A DNA stretch of 64,000 bases. Source: Saprospiraceae bacterium. GTDB lineage: Bacteria > Bacteroidota > Bacteroidia > Chitinophagales > Saprospiraceae. The position numbers and the translations under genes are program-made. The notes below the pieces were generated by a model. That model worked only from the letters and a program-made list of their open reading frames with translations. It searched no databases and had not been told where the DNA came from. This document shows positions 16,724 through 27,797 of the stretch, piece by piece. The stretch spans positions 1 through 64,000 of the forward strand of contig JANWXM010000007.1 in assembly GCA_025055285.1 (NCBI GenBank), given 5' to 3'. Numbering within the stretch: position 1 is the first letter of the stretch; each line of letters opens with the position of its first letter.

Positions 16724-17722
16724 GTGAAGTTCTTAATCGTTCAAACAGCCTTCATTGGAGATGTAATACTGGCTACGCCAATAGGTGAAAAGCTGCACCG
16801 TCGTTATCCAGATGCGCGGATTGACTTTCTCGTGCGGCGCGGTAATGAAGGCCTTTTCGCGGGTCATCCCTTTGTGCATCGAGTTTGGGTATGGGATAAG
16901 AAGCGAGACAAGTATTCGAAGCTTTGGCAGTTAATTCTGCAAATTCGACAAGAGCGCTACGATTGCGTAATAAATTGTCAGCGTTTCGCCGCATCAGGCC
17001 TATTGACTGTACTGTCTGGAGCACCTCACACCGTGGGTTTTGCCAAGAACCCTCTTTCGAGGCTATTTAGCCGGCGGGTGGCACATGTTATCAATCAGCC
17101 AGGGGCGCCGGTGCACGAGGTGATGCGCAATTTATCGCTGATTGAGCATTTGACAGATGGGAGTTTTCAGCCTCCTCGCCTCTATCCTACAGAAGCAGAT
17201 GTTCGCGAGGCGCTGACTGTGGCTCCCTCAGACAAGCCCTGGGTTTGCATAGCCCCCACCTCTGTGTGGTTTACTAAGCAACTTCCTGCACACAAGTGGC
17301 TAGGCCTGATTCGGCGCATGCCAAAGCAATATGCCATTTTGCTGTTGGGTGGTCCGGCGGATGTCGCTGCTTGTGAGGCAATTGCTCGGCAGGCCGCATT
17401 TGCTGATGTGCGTAATGCAGCAGGACGCCTTTCGCTGTTGGCGTCGGCCGCATTAATGCAACGAGCGGCAATGAATTACGTCAACGACTCTGCTCCCTTG
17501 CACTTGGCTTCTGCGGTCAATGCACCCGTGACTGCGGTCTTTTGTTCCACTGTGCCCTCCTTTGGCTTTGGGCCATTGTCGGATGTCCACTACGTGGTGG
17601 AGGTTTCGCAAAAGCTACCCTGTCGCCCATGTGGGTTGCACGGCAAAAAGGCGTGTCCAGAAGGGCATTTTTCTTGTGCAGAGGGCATAGATGTAGCATC
17701 GTTTCCTCTGCCAGCTGGCTAA
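16724..17722 (+). CDS. Glycosyltransferase family 9 (heptosyltransferase-like)
   Basis: A 332-residue GT-B enzyme of the ADP-heptose:LPS heptosyltransferase family. The N-terminus KFLIVQTAFIGDVILATPI carries the conserved Asp. Later come VCIAPTSVWFTKQLPAHKW, LLLGGPADVAAC and the acceptor/nucleotide region NDSAPLHLASAVNAPVTAVF. It probably adds a sugar to lipopolysaccharide core at the inner face of the cytoplasmic membrane. GTG 16724 is chosen as start because the GT9 fold begins there and upstream codons overlap the small membrane protein gene. Confidence 0.85.
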   Translation: MKFLIVQTAFIGDVILATPIGEKLHRRYPDARIDFLVRRGNEGLFAGHPFVHRVWVWDKKRDKYSKLWQLILQIRQERYDCVINCQRFAASGLLTVLSGAPHTVGFAKNPLSRLFSRRVAHVINQPGAPVHEVMRNLSLIEHLTDGSFQPPRLYPTEADVREALTVAPSDKPWVCIAPTSVWFTKQLPAHKWLGLIRRMPKQYAILLLGGPADVAACEAIARQAAFADVRNAAGRLSLLASAALMQRAAMNYVNDSAPLHLASAVNAPVTAVFCSTVPSFGFGPLSDVHYVVEVSQKLPCRPCGLHGKKACPEGHFSCAEGIDVASFPLPAG

Positions 17723-17729
17723 AAAACAA

Positions 17730-17763
17730 GCGGGCGAATTCGCTATCTCGCTCATTCGCCCGC
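17730..17763 (-). terminator. Terminator of the groES-groEL unit
   Basis: A 10-bp GC-rich stem (GCGGGCGAAT with ATTCGCCCGC) around a 14-base loop. On the minus strand it is followed by TTGTTTTTT. It lies 34 bp after the groEL stop and also faces the convergent GT9 gene. Confidence 0.85.
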
Positions 17764-17796
17764 CAACACACCGATGTTTCTTTGCCTTTAGGCAAA

Positions 17797-19473
<1,677 letters not shown>

Positions 19474-19510
19474 TTACGCAACAGCTTTCACCTGATCCAA
19501 AGGAGAGAAA

Positions 19511-19774
19511 TTAAAGGATGCATAGAATGTCCTCTTCACGCATAACCAAGTAATCCTCGCCTTCGTAGTGAATTTCTTGGCCAGCGTACTTACCGTACAA
19601 CACAATGTCGCCTACTTGAACCGTCATTAGATTGCCATCTTTGCCTGGTCCGACGGCGATTACCTCTCCACGTTGAGGTTTTTCTTTGGCAGTGTCGGGA
19701 ATGATGATACCACCCTTCGTCTTGTCTTCTGCGGGTGCAGGTTTGATGATCACACGGTCTGCGATTGGTCTCAT
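19511..19774 (-). CDS. groS: Co-chaperonin GroES
   Basis: An 87-residue cap of the chaperonin. It begins [17 protein letters not shown] with the mobile loop following ([19 protein letters not shown]), and includes VAVGPGK-like AVGPGKDGN and [11 protein letters not shown]. The length is slightly short, typical for Bacteroidota. It is first in the groES-groEL unit. No CIRCE inverted repeat is visible upstream; a weak TAATTCTG lies about 22 bp before the ATG. Confidence 0.97.
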   Translation of the reverse strand: MRPIADRVIIKPAPAEDKTKGGIIIPDTAKEKPQRGEVIAVGPGKDGNLMTVQVGDIVLYGKYAGQEIHYEGEDYLVMREEDILCIL

Positions 19775-20025
19775 ATCCTATACGTTTTTGTTTTTGGACA
19801 GAATTATATCTTCTTGCGAAACTTTATTCGGACGTCATATCTCTATCAGACTCTGTGCCAGCTAAAAATTTCTGCCATTTTTTCAGTTATTCGACTGGTT
19901 GTGTTGCCAGCCTGTCACAGATTGGCAGCGAATCGTCCGCATAGAGGCAGCAGTATGCAGCGCCATTAATACGTAGGGGCTCTCACAAGCTTTTGCTCGG
20001 TAAGTATTTTTTTAGAAAAAAAGCC

Positions 20026-20056
20026 TTTGCACGCACAACGCAATAGCGTACCTTTG
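20026..20056 (+). promoter_or_regulatory. rpsO promoter, full Bacteroidota consensus
   Basis: TTTG at 20026-20029 and TACCTTTG at 20049-20056 are spaced by 19 bases. This exactly fits the -33 TTTG / -7 TAnnTTTG consensus known for Bacteroidota. Transcription should start near 20061, giving a leader of roughly 90 nt before rpsO. The rest of the 375-bp groES-rpsO spacer shows no gene. Confidence 0.8.
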
Positions 20057-20149
20057 CGGCGCCGAAAAAAGATGGATAGGACAAAGTAGCCGTTTTGTCA
20101 GAGAGAAATCTTGTTTCGGCGCAAACTTTCACCCATTATCTACGTCAAG

Positions 20150-20425
20150 ATGGGAGTTTACTATTCGAAGGAGAAAGTTGCGGAGATCGTCCGCCAGTAC
20201 GGTAAGAACGAGAAAGATACGGGTAATGTGGAAGTTCAGGTGGCATTGCTAACGTATCAGATTGAATGTCTTTCCGAACATTTGCGCACGCACAAGAAAG
20301 ACCATTCGACGCGTCGCTCGCTTTTAATGAAAGTAGGGCGCCGCAAACGATTGTTGAACTATTACGCAAAGAAGGATATTTACAAATATCGCACGCTCAT
20401 TGAAAGGCTAGGCTTGCGCAAGTAA
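20150..20425 (+). CDS. rpsO: 30S ribosomal protein S15
   Basis: A 91-residue primary 16S rRNA-binding protein. It has family signatures such as GNVEVQVALLTYQI, HLRTHKKDHSTRRSL and MKVGRRKRLLNYY. ATG 20150 gives the normal family length; an upstream TTG would add 13 unsupported residues. It is followed by pnp in the same direction, the classic rpsO-pnp order. Confidence 0.97.
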   Translation: MGVYYSKEKVAEIVRQYGKNEKDTGNVEVQVALLTYQIECLSEHLRTHKKDHSTRRSLLMKVGRRKRLLNYYAKKDIYKYRTLIERLGLRK

Positions 20426-20453
20426 GCGCTTGAAATATTTCGCGGGTATTTTG

Positions 20454-20492
20454 CACATCGTCGGCAAGTTCGAACAATTTGCTGATGATGTG
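20454..20492 (+). promoter_or_regulatory. Long hairpin directly after rpsO
   Basis: A 14-bp stem (arms 20454-20467 and 20479-20492, two G-T wobbles) closes an 11-base loop and starts 28 bases after the rpsO stop. No proper T run follows (TGTATATTTATT), so it may stabilise the rpsO 3' end or be a processing site rather than a strong terminator. Confidence 0.6.
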
Positions 20493-20656
20493 TGTATATT
20501 TATTAAAATAAAACAACTCTGCCGTATTCATTCACCTGCACGAAAGGAGTTGGCTACTTGCAACCCAACGCGACGCTGACAAACCGCTTGGTATGAAAGG
20601 AGAAAGCGTGGCCAATATCGGCGGCCCGGCTCGTTTGAAAGCGGGGAAGTATCCCC

Positions 20657-20732
20657 CACACAAAGACGCCGGCACCTATTTTTCTCAAAAAGCCATATGG
20701 CAGGAATCGCTCCTGCGTCTTTGTGTGTTTTT
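20657..20732 (+). promoter_or_regulatory. Structured pnp leader, long-range stem with nested hairpins and T run
   Basis: A perfect 13-bp stem (20657-20669 with 20715-20727) encloses smaller hairpins, including CAGGA/TCCTG at 20701-20715, and is followed by TTTTT. It lies 78 bases before the pnp ATG. In E. coli the rpsO-pnp spacer contains a terminator and an RNase III stem used in PNPase autoregulation. This element could be the counterpart, either as an attenuator or as a processing site. The rest of the 384-bp spacer holds no gene. Confidence 0.6.
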
Positions 20733-20809
20733 CCGAGCCCTCTTGTTCAGCGATATCGTTCTGTTGGGGCGAAGTAGGTCTCCGAAGTGCGTAAAAGTTC
20801 TTTCATTCA

Positions 20810-23026
20810 ATGGGTAAACAAACACCTCTTCGCACCACTTTTTTTCTGCCTGACGGGCGGGAAGTGGCCTTAGAGACGGGCAAATTGGCTATGCAGGCCG
20901 ATGGCAGTGCTTTGGTGCGCATGGGCAACACGATGCTTTTGTGTACTGTAGTTAGTGCCCGTCAAGCAAAGCCCGACCAGCCGTTCTTTCCGCTTTCTGT
21001 AGACTATCAGGAAAAATTTGCCGCTGCAGGCCGAATTCCAGGCAATTTTTTCCGCAGAGAAGCGCGCTTGTCTGACTACGAAGTCCTCATAAGTCGCTTG
21101 GTGGATCGCGCGCTGCGCCCATTGTTCCCAGAGGGCTACATGAACGAGACGCAAGTCATTATCAACCTAATTTCAGCAGACAAGGACGTCATGCCTGATG
21201 CCTTGGCTGGCCTTGCTTGTTCTACAGCTATCGCAGTGAGCGACATTCCTGTAGAGGCGCTCTTCTCAGAGGTGCGTGTTGCTCGTATTGACGGCAAGTT
21301 TGTCATCAACCCCAACCGCAGCGAACTAGAACGCGCCGACATGGACTTTATCGTTGCCGCTACTAAGCGCGACATCACGATGGTAGAAGGCGAGGCAAAC
21401 GAATGCCAAGAACACGAACTCATTGAGGCCCTCAAGGTGGCCCACGAAGCCATTCGAGTGCAAATAGAAGCTCAAGAGCGCTTAGCCGAAATGGTAGGAG
21501 AAAAGGCCCTTAAAAAACGCCCGCTCCCTGAAATCATCGAGAACGAAGACCTGAAAACCCTCGTCGAAAAACACTGCAAAGAACCGCTCTATGCGCTAGC
21601 GCGTAGTGCCAGCGACAAGGTTACTCGCCGTACTCGCTTCGAAGAAATCAAAGAGCACTTGGTGCAAAATCTCCTAACTGAGTTTGGAGAGGAATTCGTT
21701 GCGCAATGGACGGGAGTCATCGACCGCTACTACGAAAAACTCAAGAAGGAGGTCATACGAGATGTGATTCTTTCTGAAGGTATTCGGCTCGATGGTCGAA
21801 GAAACAACGAAATCCGACCCATTTGGTGCGAAGTAGACTACTTACCTAGCGCTCACGGCTCCGCTATTTTCACCAGAGGAGAAACTCAGTCGCTTACTTC
21901 CCTTACCCTCGGCACAAAAGAAGACCAAGCATTAGTGGACAATGCTCTTGATCCTCACGACGATAATTTTATCCTACACTACAACTTCCCGCCTTTCTCT
22001 ACAGGTGAAGTTAAGCAATTGCGCGGCCCTGGACGGCGTGAAATCGGCCACGCTAACCTCGCAGGGCGTTCTATCCGAAAGGTGATGCCTCCAGATTATC
22101 CCTACACTGTGCGCCTAGTGTCAGACATTCTCGAGTCGAACGGCTCCTCCTCCATGGCTACAGTATGTGCTAGTTCCCTAGCCTTGATGGACGGCGGCGT
22201 ACCCATCCGCGCAGCTGTGGCTGGCATCGCTATGGGTTGTATCGTAGATGACAAAGGACGTTACTGCATCCTGTCTGACATCCTAGGTGACGAAGACGCC
22301 CTAGGCGATATGGATTTTAAAGTTACGGGCACGGCAAAGGGCATCACAGGAACCCAGATGGACATCAAAATTGCGGGCATGCCCTATGAACTTCTTGAAG
22401 AAGCGCTTGCCCAAGCGAAGGAGGGCCGGTTGTACATCCTCAACGAAATGGCCAAAGTTATTTCAGAGCCGCGTCCAGATCTCAAACCTCATGCTCCGCG
22501 CATGATGGAGTTTCGCATTGACCGCGATTACATCGGCGCTGTCATTGGCCCGGGCGGAAAAATCATTCAAGACATCCAACGCCAAAGCCGAACCACCATC
22601 ACGATTGAGGAAGACGATATCGGCGGTATTGTATCCATCTTCGGCCCAGATAAAAACGCCCTAGAGATGGCGTATGAAAAAATTATGGACATCGTCTTCG
22701 TGCCTGAAGTCGGTCAAACGTACGAAGGCGTAGTCGAGCGGGTGGAAGACTACGGCGCCTTTGTCAAATTCCGCGGAAAAAGCGGCCTTTTGCACGTGTC
22801 GGAAATGAGCTATCAGCGCGTACCTAATGTCGCTGACTTGTACAAAGTGGGCGACAAGGTAAAGGTGAAACTAATAGAGAACGACCCCAAAACAGGCAGG
22901 ATGCGTCTATCGGTAAAGGCCCTGCAACCGCGCCCAGAAGGTACGCCAGAGCGCAGCAGTGGACCCCGAGGAGGAGGAGGTTCGCGCAGCGGAGGAGGAA
23001 ATCATCGAGGAGGGCGTCGTCACTGA
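20810..23026 (+). CDS. pnp: Polyribonucleotide nucleotidyltransferase (PNPase)
   Basis: A 738-residue phosphorolytic 3'-5' exoribonuclease. There are two RNase PH-like domains: residues about 10-230, and 320-550 with FSTGEVKQLRGPGRREIGHANLA and the DILGDEDALGDMDFKV active-site acidic residues. A KH domain follows (VIGPGGKIIQDIQ, about 580), then an S1 domain (GVVERVEDYGAFVKF, about 645). The tail is Gly/Arg-rich and RGG-like, which may add RNA affinity. It acts in RNA decay with the degradosome. Its leader is strongly structured. Confidence 0.98.
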   Translation: MGKQTPLRTTFFLPDGREVALETGKLAMQADGSALVRMGNTMLLCTVVSARQAKPDQPFFPLSVDYQEKFAAAGRIPGNFFRREARLSDYEVLISRLVDRALRPLFPEGYMNETQVIINLISADKDVMPDALAGLACSTAIAVSDIPVEALFSEVRVARIDGKFVINPNRSELERADMDFIVAATKRDITMVEGEANECQEHELIEALKVAHEAIRVQIEAQERLAEMVGEKALKKRPLPEIIENEDLKTLVEKHCKEPLYALARSASDKVTRRTRFEEIKEHLVQNLLTEFGEEFVAQWTGVIDRYYEKLKKEVIRDVILSEGIRLDGRRNNEIRPIWCEVDYLPSAHGSAIFTRGETQSLTSLTLGTKEDQALVDNALDPHDDNFILHYNFPPFSTGEVKQLRGPGRREIGHANLAGRSIRKVMPPDYPYTVRLVSDILESNGSSSMATVCASSLALMDGGVPIRAAVAGIAMGCIVDDKGRYCILSDILGDEDALGDMDFKVTGTAKGITGTQMDIKIAGMPYELLEEALAQAKEGRLYILNEMAKVISEPRPDLKPHAPRMMEFRIDRDYIGAVIGPGGKIIQDIQRQSRTTITIEEDDIGGIVSIFGPDKNALEMAYEKIMDIVFVPEVGQTYEGVVERVEDYGAFVKFRGKSGLLHVSEMSYQRVPNVADLYKVGDKVKVKLIENDPKTGRMRLSVKALQPRPEGTPERSSGPRGGGGSRSGGGNHRGGRRH

Positions 23027-23092
23027 ATCTCCTTGCCCTTCTTGGCAAACAGTTATCCGCACTCCGAAAAAGCCCGCGGAAAGGAAAGCGCT

Positions 23093-23983
23093 TTACTTCT
23101 TTTCGCCAAATTTCCGCACAAGAAAAGGATGGCTAAATACGGAGGCAAGAATAATGCTCATGCCAAGGTAAAATCCTGATGACATTTCGCGATGTTCATT
23201 AAAAAATATGCTGGCTAAAATAACGCCGTAGACGGGCTCGAGATTGACGATCAAGGTAGCAGTAAACGCCGTCAAATGACGCATGGCCGTAAGCGTAAGA
23301 TAATAAGGCAATAAGGTGCATCCCCAAGCCAATAGAAGCATCCAAAGCCAATCCCAAGGCTGCGGCCAAAGCAATACCTCATCTCCTCGAAAGGCAACTA
23401 CAGGCAGCGCTATCGAACACACTAAAAGCCCTCCTAACAACTCTACAAAACTCATGGGCCAAGCAGGAGGTGCTTTCGCATCAATAAGTTGCTTATTCAA
23501 CACCGAAAAGAGCGCAGCGAGAAAGGCAGCAGCTAAGCCGACAAAAAAGCCTAAGCGCGAGTTCCAATCTAAATGACCTACAATGAGCACTGTACCTGGT
23601 ATTACGAAAATACCTAAAGTAACTTCGTACCAGCGCACTCCTCGGCGTAAGACTAAGGGCTCCAACAGTGACGAAAAAAAAGACCCTAAGGCCATGCTCG
23701 CTACAGCTACTGACGCATTAGAAAGCTTGATTGCACCGTAAAATCCAAGCCAGTGCAACCCCACTAACCCTCCAATGCCGAGCATTTGTCGAAGCGTACG
23801 AGGCGAGATCTCGCGCAATTGCGCCTTAGGCAAAAACCACCACAGCACACTACAACACAACACTACCCGCCACCACACAAGCGGCAAGGCCGATAGACTA
23901 ATGAGCTTACCTAAAATAGCCGTAAACCCCCATAAGAATACGCACAGATGAAGATACGCGTAGGCACGCAAGCGGTCGCTCAT
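23093..23983 (-). CDS. EamA/DMT-family transporter
   Basis: A 296-residue inner-membrane protein with about ten hydrophobic helices arranged as two EamA repeats. The first begins YLHLCVFLWGFTAILGKLIS; the second has FLAALFSVLNKQLI and ends with NLEPVYGVILASIFFNEH. The substrate cannot be predicted; relatives export amino acids or other metabolites. ATG 23983 is preferred because the 13 codons upstream lack family character. It is convergent with pnp, with 66 bp between. Confidence 0.82.
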   Translation of the reverse strand: MSDRLRAYAYLHLCVFLWGFTAILGKLISLSALPLVWWRVVLCCSVLWWFLPKAQLREISPRTLRQMLGIGGLVGLHWLGFYGAIKLSNASVAVASMALGSFFSSLLEPLVLRRGVRWYEVTLGIFVIPGTVLIVGHLDWNSRLGFFVGLAAAFLAALFSVLNKQLIDAKAPPAWPMSFVELLGGLLVCSIALPVVAFRGDEVLLWPQPWDWLWMLLLAWGCTLLPYYLTLTAMRHLTAFTATLIVNLEPVYGVILASIFFNEHREMSSGFYLGMSIILASVFSHPFLVRKFGEKK

Positions 23984-24179
23984 GGCGCTCTGACGTTGTA
24001 AGATTAGCAACAGAAAAAACACCTCTTCTGGAGTAGTCTCATAACAAAAAAGCCTTTCCCAAATATTACGGCAAGCGTCTTAAGATGTTTTTATACACCA
24101 GACACTATTAAAGGCAACAAGATTAATCTGCCTTCTGGCAGCTTACAGTGCTACAGCATTTCTCGAAAAGGAGTGCTCT

Positions 24180-26174
24180 TCAGCTTTGTTTCACCAGGAT
24201 TTCTGCTTCCGCAGCCACGCGTTCAGCAGTTAAACGAAAACGGCGATATAACTCTTCATAAGGCGCGGAGGCACCGAAGTGGTCCAAACCCACGACAATA
24301 CCCTTTGGGCCTACGTATTTGTGCCAGCCAAAGGAAGCACCTGCTTCAATGGCAACGCGCAGAGGACAGCGTTCAGGCAATACTTTCCGACGATAGCCTT
24401 CTTCCTGTCTTTCAAAAATATCCATGCTAGGCATGGAAACCACTCGTACGCTGATGCCTTTTTCTAACAGCAGATGACGCGCATTTAGGGCAATTTCTAC
24501 CTCCGAGCCCGATGCAATTAGAATAACCTGAAAGTCTGCATCTTCAACGAGCACATATGCGCCGCGCTCAAGTTGTCGTGCGTCGGCCAAACCCAATGCT
24601 GTACGGTCGTAAACAGGCAGATTCTGGCGCGTGAGAATGAGGGCGGTAGGGCCGTCTGTGCGCTGCATAGCTACCTGCCAGGCCACGAGTGTCTCGTTCG
24701 CATCCATAGGCCGAATGAGCGATAGGTTAGGCATAGCGCGTAAAGAGGCAAGATGTTCAATAGGCTGATGCGTAGGTCCATCTTCACCCAACCCGATAGA
24801 GTCGTGTGTGAGGACATAGATAACGCGCAAACCCATGAGAGCTGCTAGCCGCATTGCTGGGCGCATGTAGTCGGTGAAGACAAAGAAAGTGCCCCCATAG
24901 GGAAGTACACCACCATGTAGGGCCATGCCGTTCATAATTGCGGCCATGGCGTGTTCGCGCACGCCGTAATGGATGTAATTTCCCGCCGGATGTTTTGCAC
25001 TACAGACCGTTTGGCCTTTGGCGAAAGTTTTGTTCGAGGGCGTTAAGTCAGCCGAACCGCCAACGAGTGCTGGAATGCGTGCTGCAAGGGCATCTAATAC
25101 TTTACCTGAGGCTACACGTGTAGCCATTTTACCTGGCGGAAAGAAAGGGAGATCTAATGCTCCTGGAGGGATATCTAAATGCCAGCAAGCCTCACATTCG
25201 GCAGCAAGAGAGGGATACTTGACCCGATATTTTTCCCAAAGCGCCCGCCAACGGCGCTCTGCGCTCTGTCCTGCCGACACGGCCTTACGCGTCAATTTTA
25301 GGACTTCTTCACTAATATAGAACGCTTCATCTGGAGGCAAGCCTAACCTTTTCTTCGTCAGCCAAGCCTCTTCTTTGCCCAAGGGCGCACCGTGTACCTC
25401 CTCTGTGCCAGCCTTATTAGGGCTGCCATACCCGATGAGCGTTCGGCAAGCAATCAGAGTGGGCTTATCTGAGGCCCGTGCTAACGTAAGCGCAGCTCGA
25501 ATGGCATCATAATCGTGGCCATCTATCCGGTAGGTATTCCAACCGTAAGCTTTGAAGCGCCCGAGAATGTCTTCGCTGAAAGACAACTGGGTTTGACCGT
25601 CGATGCTAATACCGTTGTCGTCGTAGAGCACAATGAGTTTCGACAGCTGGTAGTGACCGGCAAAAGAGCACGCTTCGTGCGAAATGCCCTCCTGAAGGTC
25701 TCCATCGCTGACGATGACGTATGTGAAGTGGTTTATTACGCGATAAGGACCCTTATTGAAGCGAGCAGCCAGGTGTTTTTCTGCCCAGGCCATGCCTACG
25801 GCATTGGCTATACCTTGCCCCAGGGGGCCTGTAGTAGTCTCTATGCCCGGTGCTTGGCCGTACTCGGGATGGCCAGCTGTTCGGCTGCCCCATTGGCGAA
25901 AACGCTTGATCTCGTCGAGAGGTAAGTCATAGCCGTACAGATGAAGTAACCCGTAAAGCAACATGCTGCCATGACCAGCCGACAGTACAAAACGATCGCG
26001 GTTTATCCACGAGGGATTGGCAGGATTGTGTTTCAAAAACTCTGACCAAAGCACAGTAGCCACATCAGCCATACCTAGTGGCATGCCTGGATGACCTGAA
26101 TTAGCCGCTTCAACGGCGTCGATAGCCAAACCGCGAAGCGTATGGGCTATCTTTTTCAACTGCTGATTCTTCAT
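24180..26174 (-). CDS. tkt: Transketolase
   Basis: A 664-residue thiamine diphosphate enzyme of the non-oxidative pentose phosphate pathway. The N-terminal NSGHPGMPLGMAD and SAGHGSMLLYGLLHLYGY hold catalytic histidines. The TPP motif runs from SDGDLQEGIS to NGISIDG (about residues 155-190). The middle domain has GGSADLTPSN, GVREHAMAAIMNGMALHGG and HDSIGLGEDGPTHQP. It is full length and a single-gene unit. A 151-bp segment separates it from the EamA gene's far end at 24022. Confidence 0.97.
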   Translation of the reverse strand: MKNQQLKKIAHTLRGLAIDAVEAANSGHPGMPLGMADVATVLWSEFLKHNPANPSWINRDRFVLSAGHGSMLLYGLLHLYGYDLPLDEIKRFRQWGSRTAGHPEYGQAPGIETTTGPLGQGIANAVGMAWAEKHLAARFNKGPYRVINHFTYVIVSDGDLQEGISHEACSFAGHYQLSKLIVLYDDNGISIDGQTQLSFSEDILGRFKAYGWNTYRIDGHDYDAIRAALTLARASDKPTLIACRTLIGYGSPNKAGTEEVHGAPLGKEEAWLTKKRLGLPPDEAFYISEEVLKLTRKAVSAGQSAERRWRALWEKYRVKYPSLAAECEACWHLDIPPGALDLPFFPPGKMATRVASGKVLDALAARIPALVGGSADLTPSNKTFAKGQTVCSAKHPAGNYIHYGVREHAMAAIMNGMALHGGVLPYGGTFFVFTDYMRPAMRLAALMGLRVIYVLTHDSIGLGEDGPTHQPIEHLASLRAMPNLSLIRPMDANETLVAWQVAMQRTDGPTALILTRQNLPVYDRTALGLADARQLERGAYVLVEDADFQVILIASGSEVEIALNARHLLLEKGISVRVVSMPSMDIFERQEEGYRRKVLPERCPLRVAIEAGASFGWHKYVGPKGIVVGLDHFGASAPYEELYRRFRLTAERVAAEAEILVKQS

Positions 26175-26179
26175 GGGGG

Positions 26180-26187
26180 CGAAGGTA
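26180..26187 (-). promoter_or_regulatory. Possible -7 element abutting the transketolase start
   Basis: TACCTTCG on the minus strand is one base from TAnnTTTG and ends five bases before the tkt ATG. If used, the mRNA would be leaderless or nearly so. No -33 box is seen. Confidence 0.35.
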
Positions 26188-26615
26188 CACTGATGAAATG
26201 AGGTTTATCCGCGGCCCAGTTCTCTACTATTTTCAAAATGTTTGAACAATACAATCAATTTCTAGAGATTCGAAGATATATAAATTGCAAAAATCATTCA
26301 TGCAAGAGAGTGTATCGCTCGCATGAGGCATCACCCTCCCGAGGCAGTAGGCATAGCCATTATCACCCTGTAGTCGCTTGATTCGTCGTTTGAAATGAAT
26401 TGAATTATCCTATTAACCCTTCTGACGTCCAGATGAAGATTACACCACAGGCGAGAGCTTCTGTTCTAGTGCTGGCTACTTTCTTTAAAATGAGGGTCTC
26501 TTGCCAGTAGGACAGACGCTCATGAGCGAATTTTCATAGCAAAGTCATACCAGAAGCCAACGCGTTCTTTGAGAGGTGGAGCATTAATTTTGCCTTCTGT
26601 CTTTTTTGCATGTTC
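26188..26615. other. Gene-free spacer between tkt and a glycosyltransferase
   Basis: About 430 bp between divergent genes. I see no open frame with coding character, no tRNA and no strong hairpin. It should hold the glycosyltransferase promoter, but no clear TTTG/TAnnTTTG pair was found. Confidence 0.5.
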
Positions 26616-27797
26616 ATGCGTATCGCTGTCAACACGCGCTTCTTGTTGCCAGGCCGCTTAGAAGGGATCGGCTGGTATATCCACGAAATTCTACGGCGTA
26701 TTGTAGAAGCACACCCAGAAGACGAATTTATCTTCTTTTTCGACCGCCCTTACGACACATCTTTTCTGTATCGGCCGAATGTGCGGCCTGTGGTTCTCTT
26801 CCCTCCAGCACGTCATCCAATTCTGTGGTATGCCTGGTTCGAATGGGCTGTGCCGCGTGTATTAAAACAGTATCAGCCCGAGGTATTTTTTTCGCCAGAT
26901 GGTTATCTGAGCCTGAAGGCAAAAACGCCTACCCTGTTGACCGTGCATGATATCATTCCTCTACAAGAACCAGAAAGCATACCTTGGGCTCCTCGCATCT
27001 ACTACCGACATTTTTTGCCGCGCTACATTCGAAAAGCGACGTGTATCGTCACCGTGTCTGAACATGTTCAGCGTCTTATTATAGACAGTATGGGATTGCC
27101 GCCTGCACGCGTGCAGCTGGTTTATAATGGCTACCGGGCTATTTTTCGGCCCTTAAGCACAACGGAAAAACAAGTTGTACAAGCGAAGTATAGCAATGGA
27201 GCTCCATACTTCCTGCACGTAGGAGCTATTCACCCCCGCAAGAATGTTGCACGCTTAATTGAGGCCTTTGACATATTCAAAGCCCTTACGAAGTCTCCTA
27301 TTAAGCTCCTGCTGGCAGGCCGCATGGCTTGGCAAAGCGAGCCAGTGCGCAAGGCCTTGCAAAAGGCTCAGTACCGGGCCGATATTCGTATACTGGGCTA
27401 CGTTTCTGACGCTGAACTGGCGCGTCTTTGCGGAGCAGCTTTGGCTTTGGTCAACGTGTCCCTGAACGAAGGCTTTGGGTTGCCTACAGTAGAAGCTCTT
27501 GCCTGTGACACACCAGTATTGTGCTCCAATCATCCTGCACTGGCAGAGGTGGCAGGCGATGCAGCACTTTTCGTGCATCCTAAGTCAGTAGAGGAGATTG
27601 CCCGAGGGCTGAAGCAACTGGCTGAGAGCCCTGCGCTTCGGCAAGCTTTAGTGGAAAAAGGGCGCGTTCAACGCCAGCAATTCTGTTGGAACGCTGCTGC
27701 TCAACAAATATACCAGCTCCTTCAACAAACTGCAGGCGGAGATTTGTCAGGCGAAGCAACGCTTCTTCGAAACAGACCGCTGTCTAGCACAGAATAG
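26616..27797 (+). CDS. Glycosyltransferase family 4 (GT-B fold)
   Basis: A 393-residue retaining glycosyltransferase. The N-terminal acceptor domain starts MRIAVNTRFLLPGRLEGIGWY. The donor domain includes YFLHVGAIHPRKNVARLIEAF, ILGYVSDAELARL and the EX7E-type motif NEGFGLPTVEALA (about residues 285-297), followed by DTPVLCSNHPALAEVAGDAA. It probably builds a cell-surface glycan. Two in-frame ATGs (26610 and 26616) are possible. The 3' end overlaps the convergent PAP2 gene by 76 bp, so its last 25 residues share DNA with that gene's C-terminus. Confidence 0.88.
   Translation: MRIAVNTRFLLPGRLEGIGWYIHEILRRIVEAHPEDEFIFFFDRPYDTSFLYRPNVRPVVLFPPARHPILWYAWFEWAVPRVLKQYQPEVFFSPDGYLSLKAKTPTLLTVHDIIPLQEPESIPWAPRIYYRHFLPRYIRKATCIVTVSEHVQRLIIDSMGLPPARVQLVYNGYRAIFRPLSTTEKQVVQAKYSNGAPYFLHVGAIHPRKNVARLIEAFDIFKALTKSPIKLLLAGRMAWQSEPVRKALQKAQYRADIRILGYVSDAELARLCGAALALVNVSLNEGFGLPTVEALACDTPVLCSNHPALAEVAGDAALFVHPKSVEEIARGLKQLAESPALRQALVEKGRVQRQQFCWNAAAQQIYQLLQQTAGGDLSGEATLLRNRPLSSTE

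Noticed and set aside
19775-20025. Search for a CIRCE/HrcA operator before groES
   Set aside because: No TTAGCACTC-N9-GAGTGCTAA-like inverted repeat found; only a loose TTGCCA...TTGGCA symmetry of unclear meaning near 19905-19925.
20593-20817. 74-codon open frame in the pnp leader
   Set aside because: It runs through the long hairpin and into pnp in another frame; RNA structure explains the region better.
25515-25925. 136-codon open frame antisense to transketolase
   Set aside because: Shadow of the tkt gene; no family resemblance.
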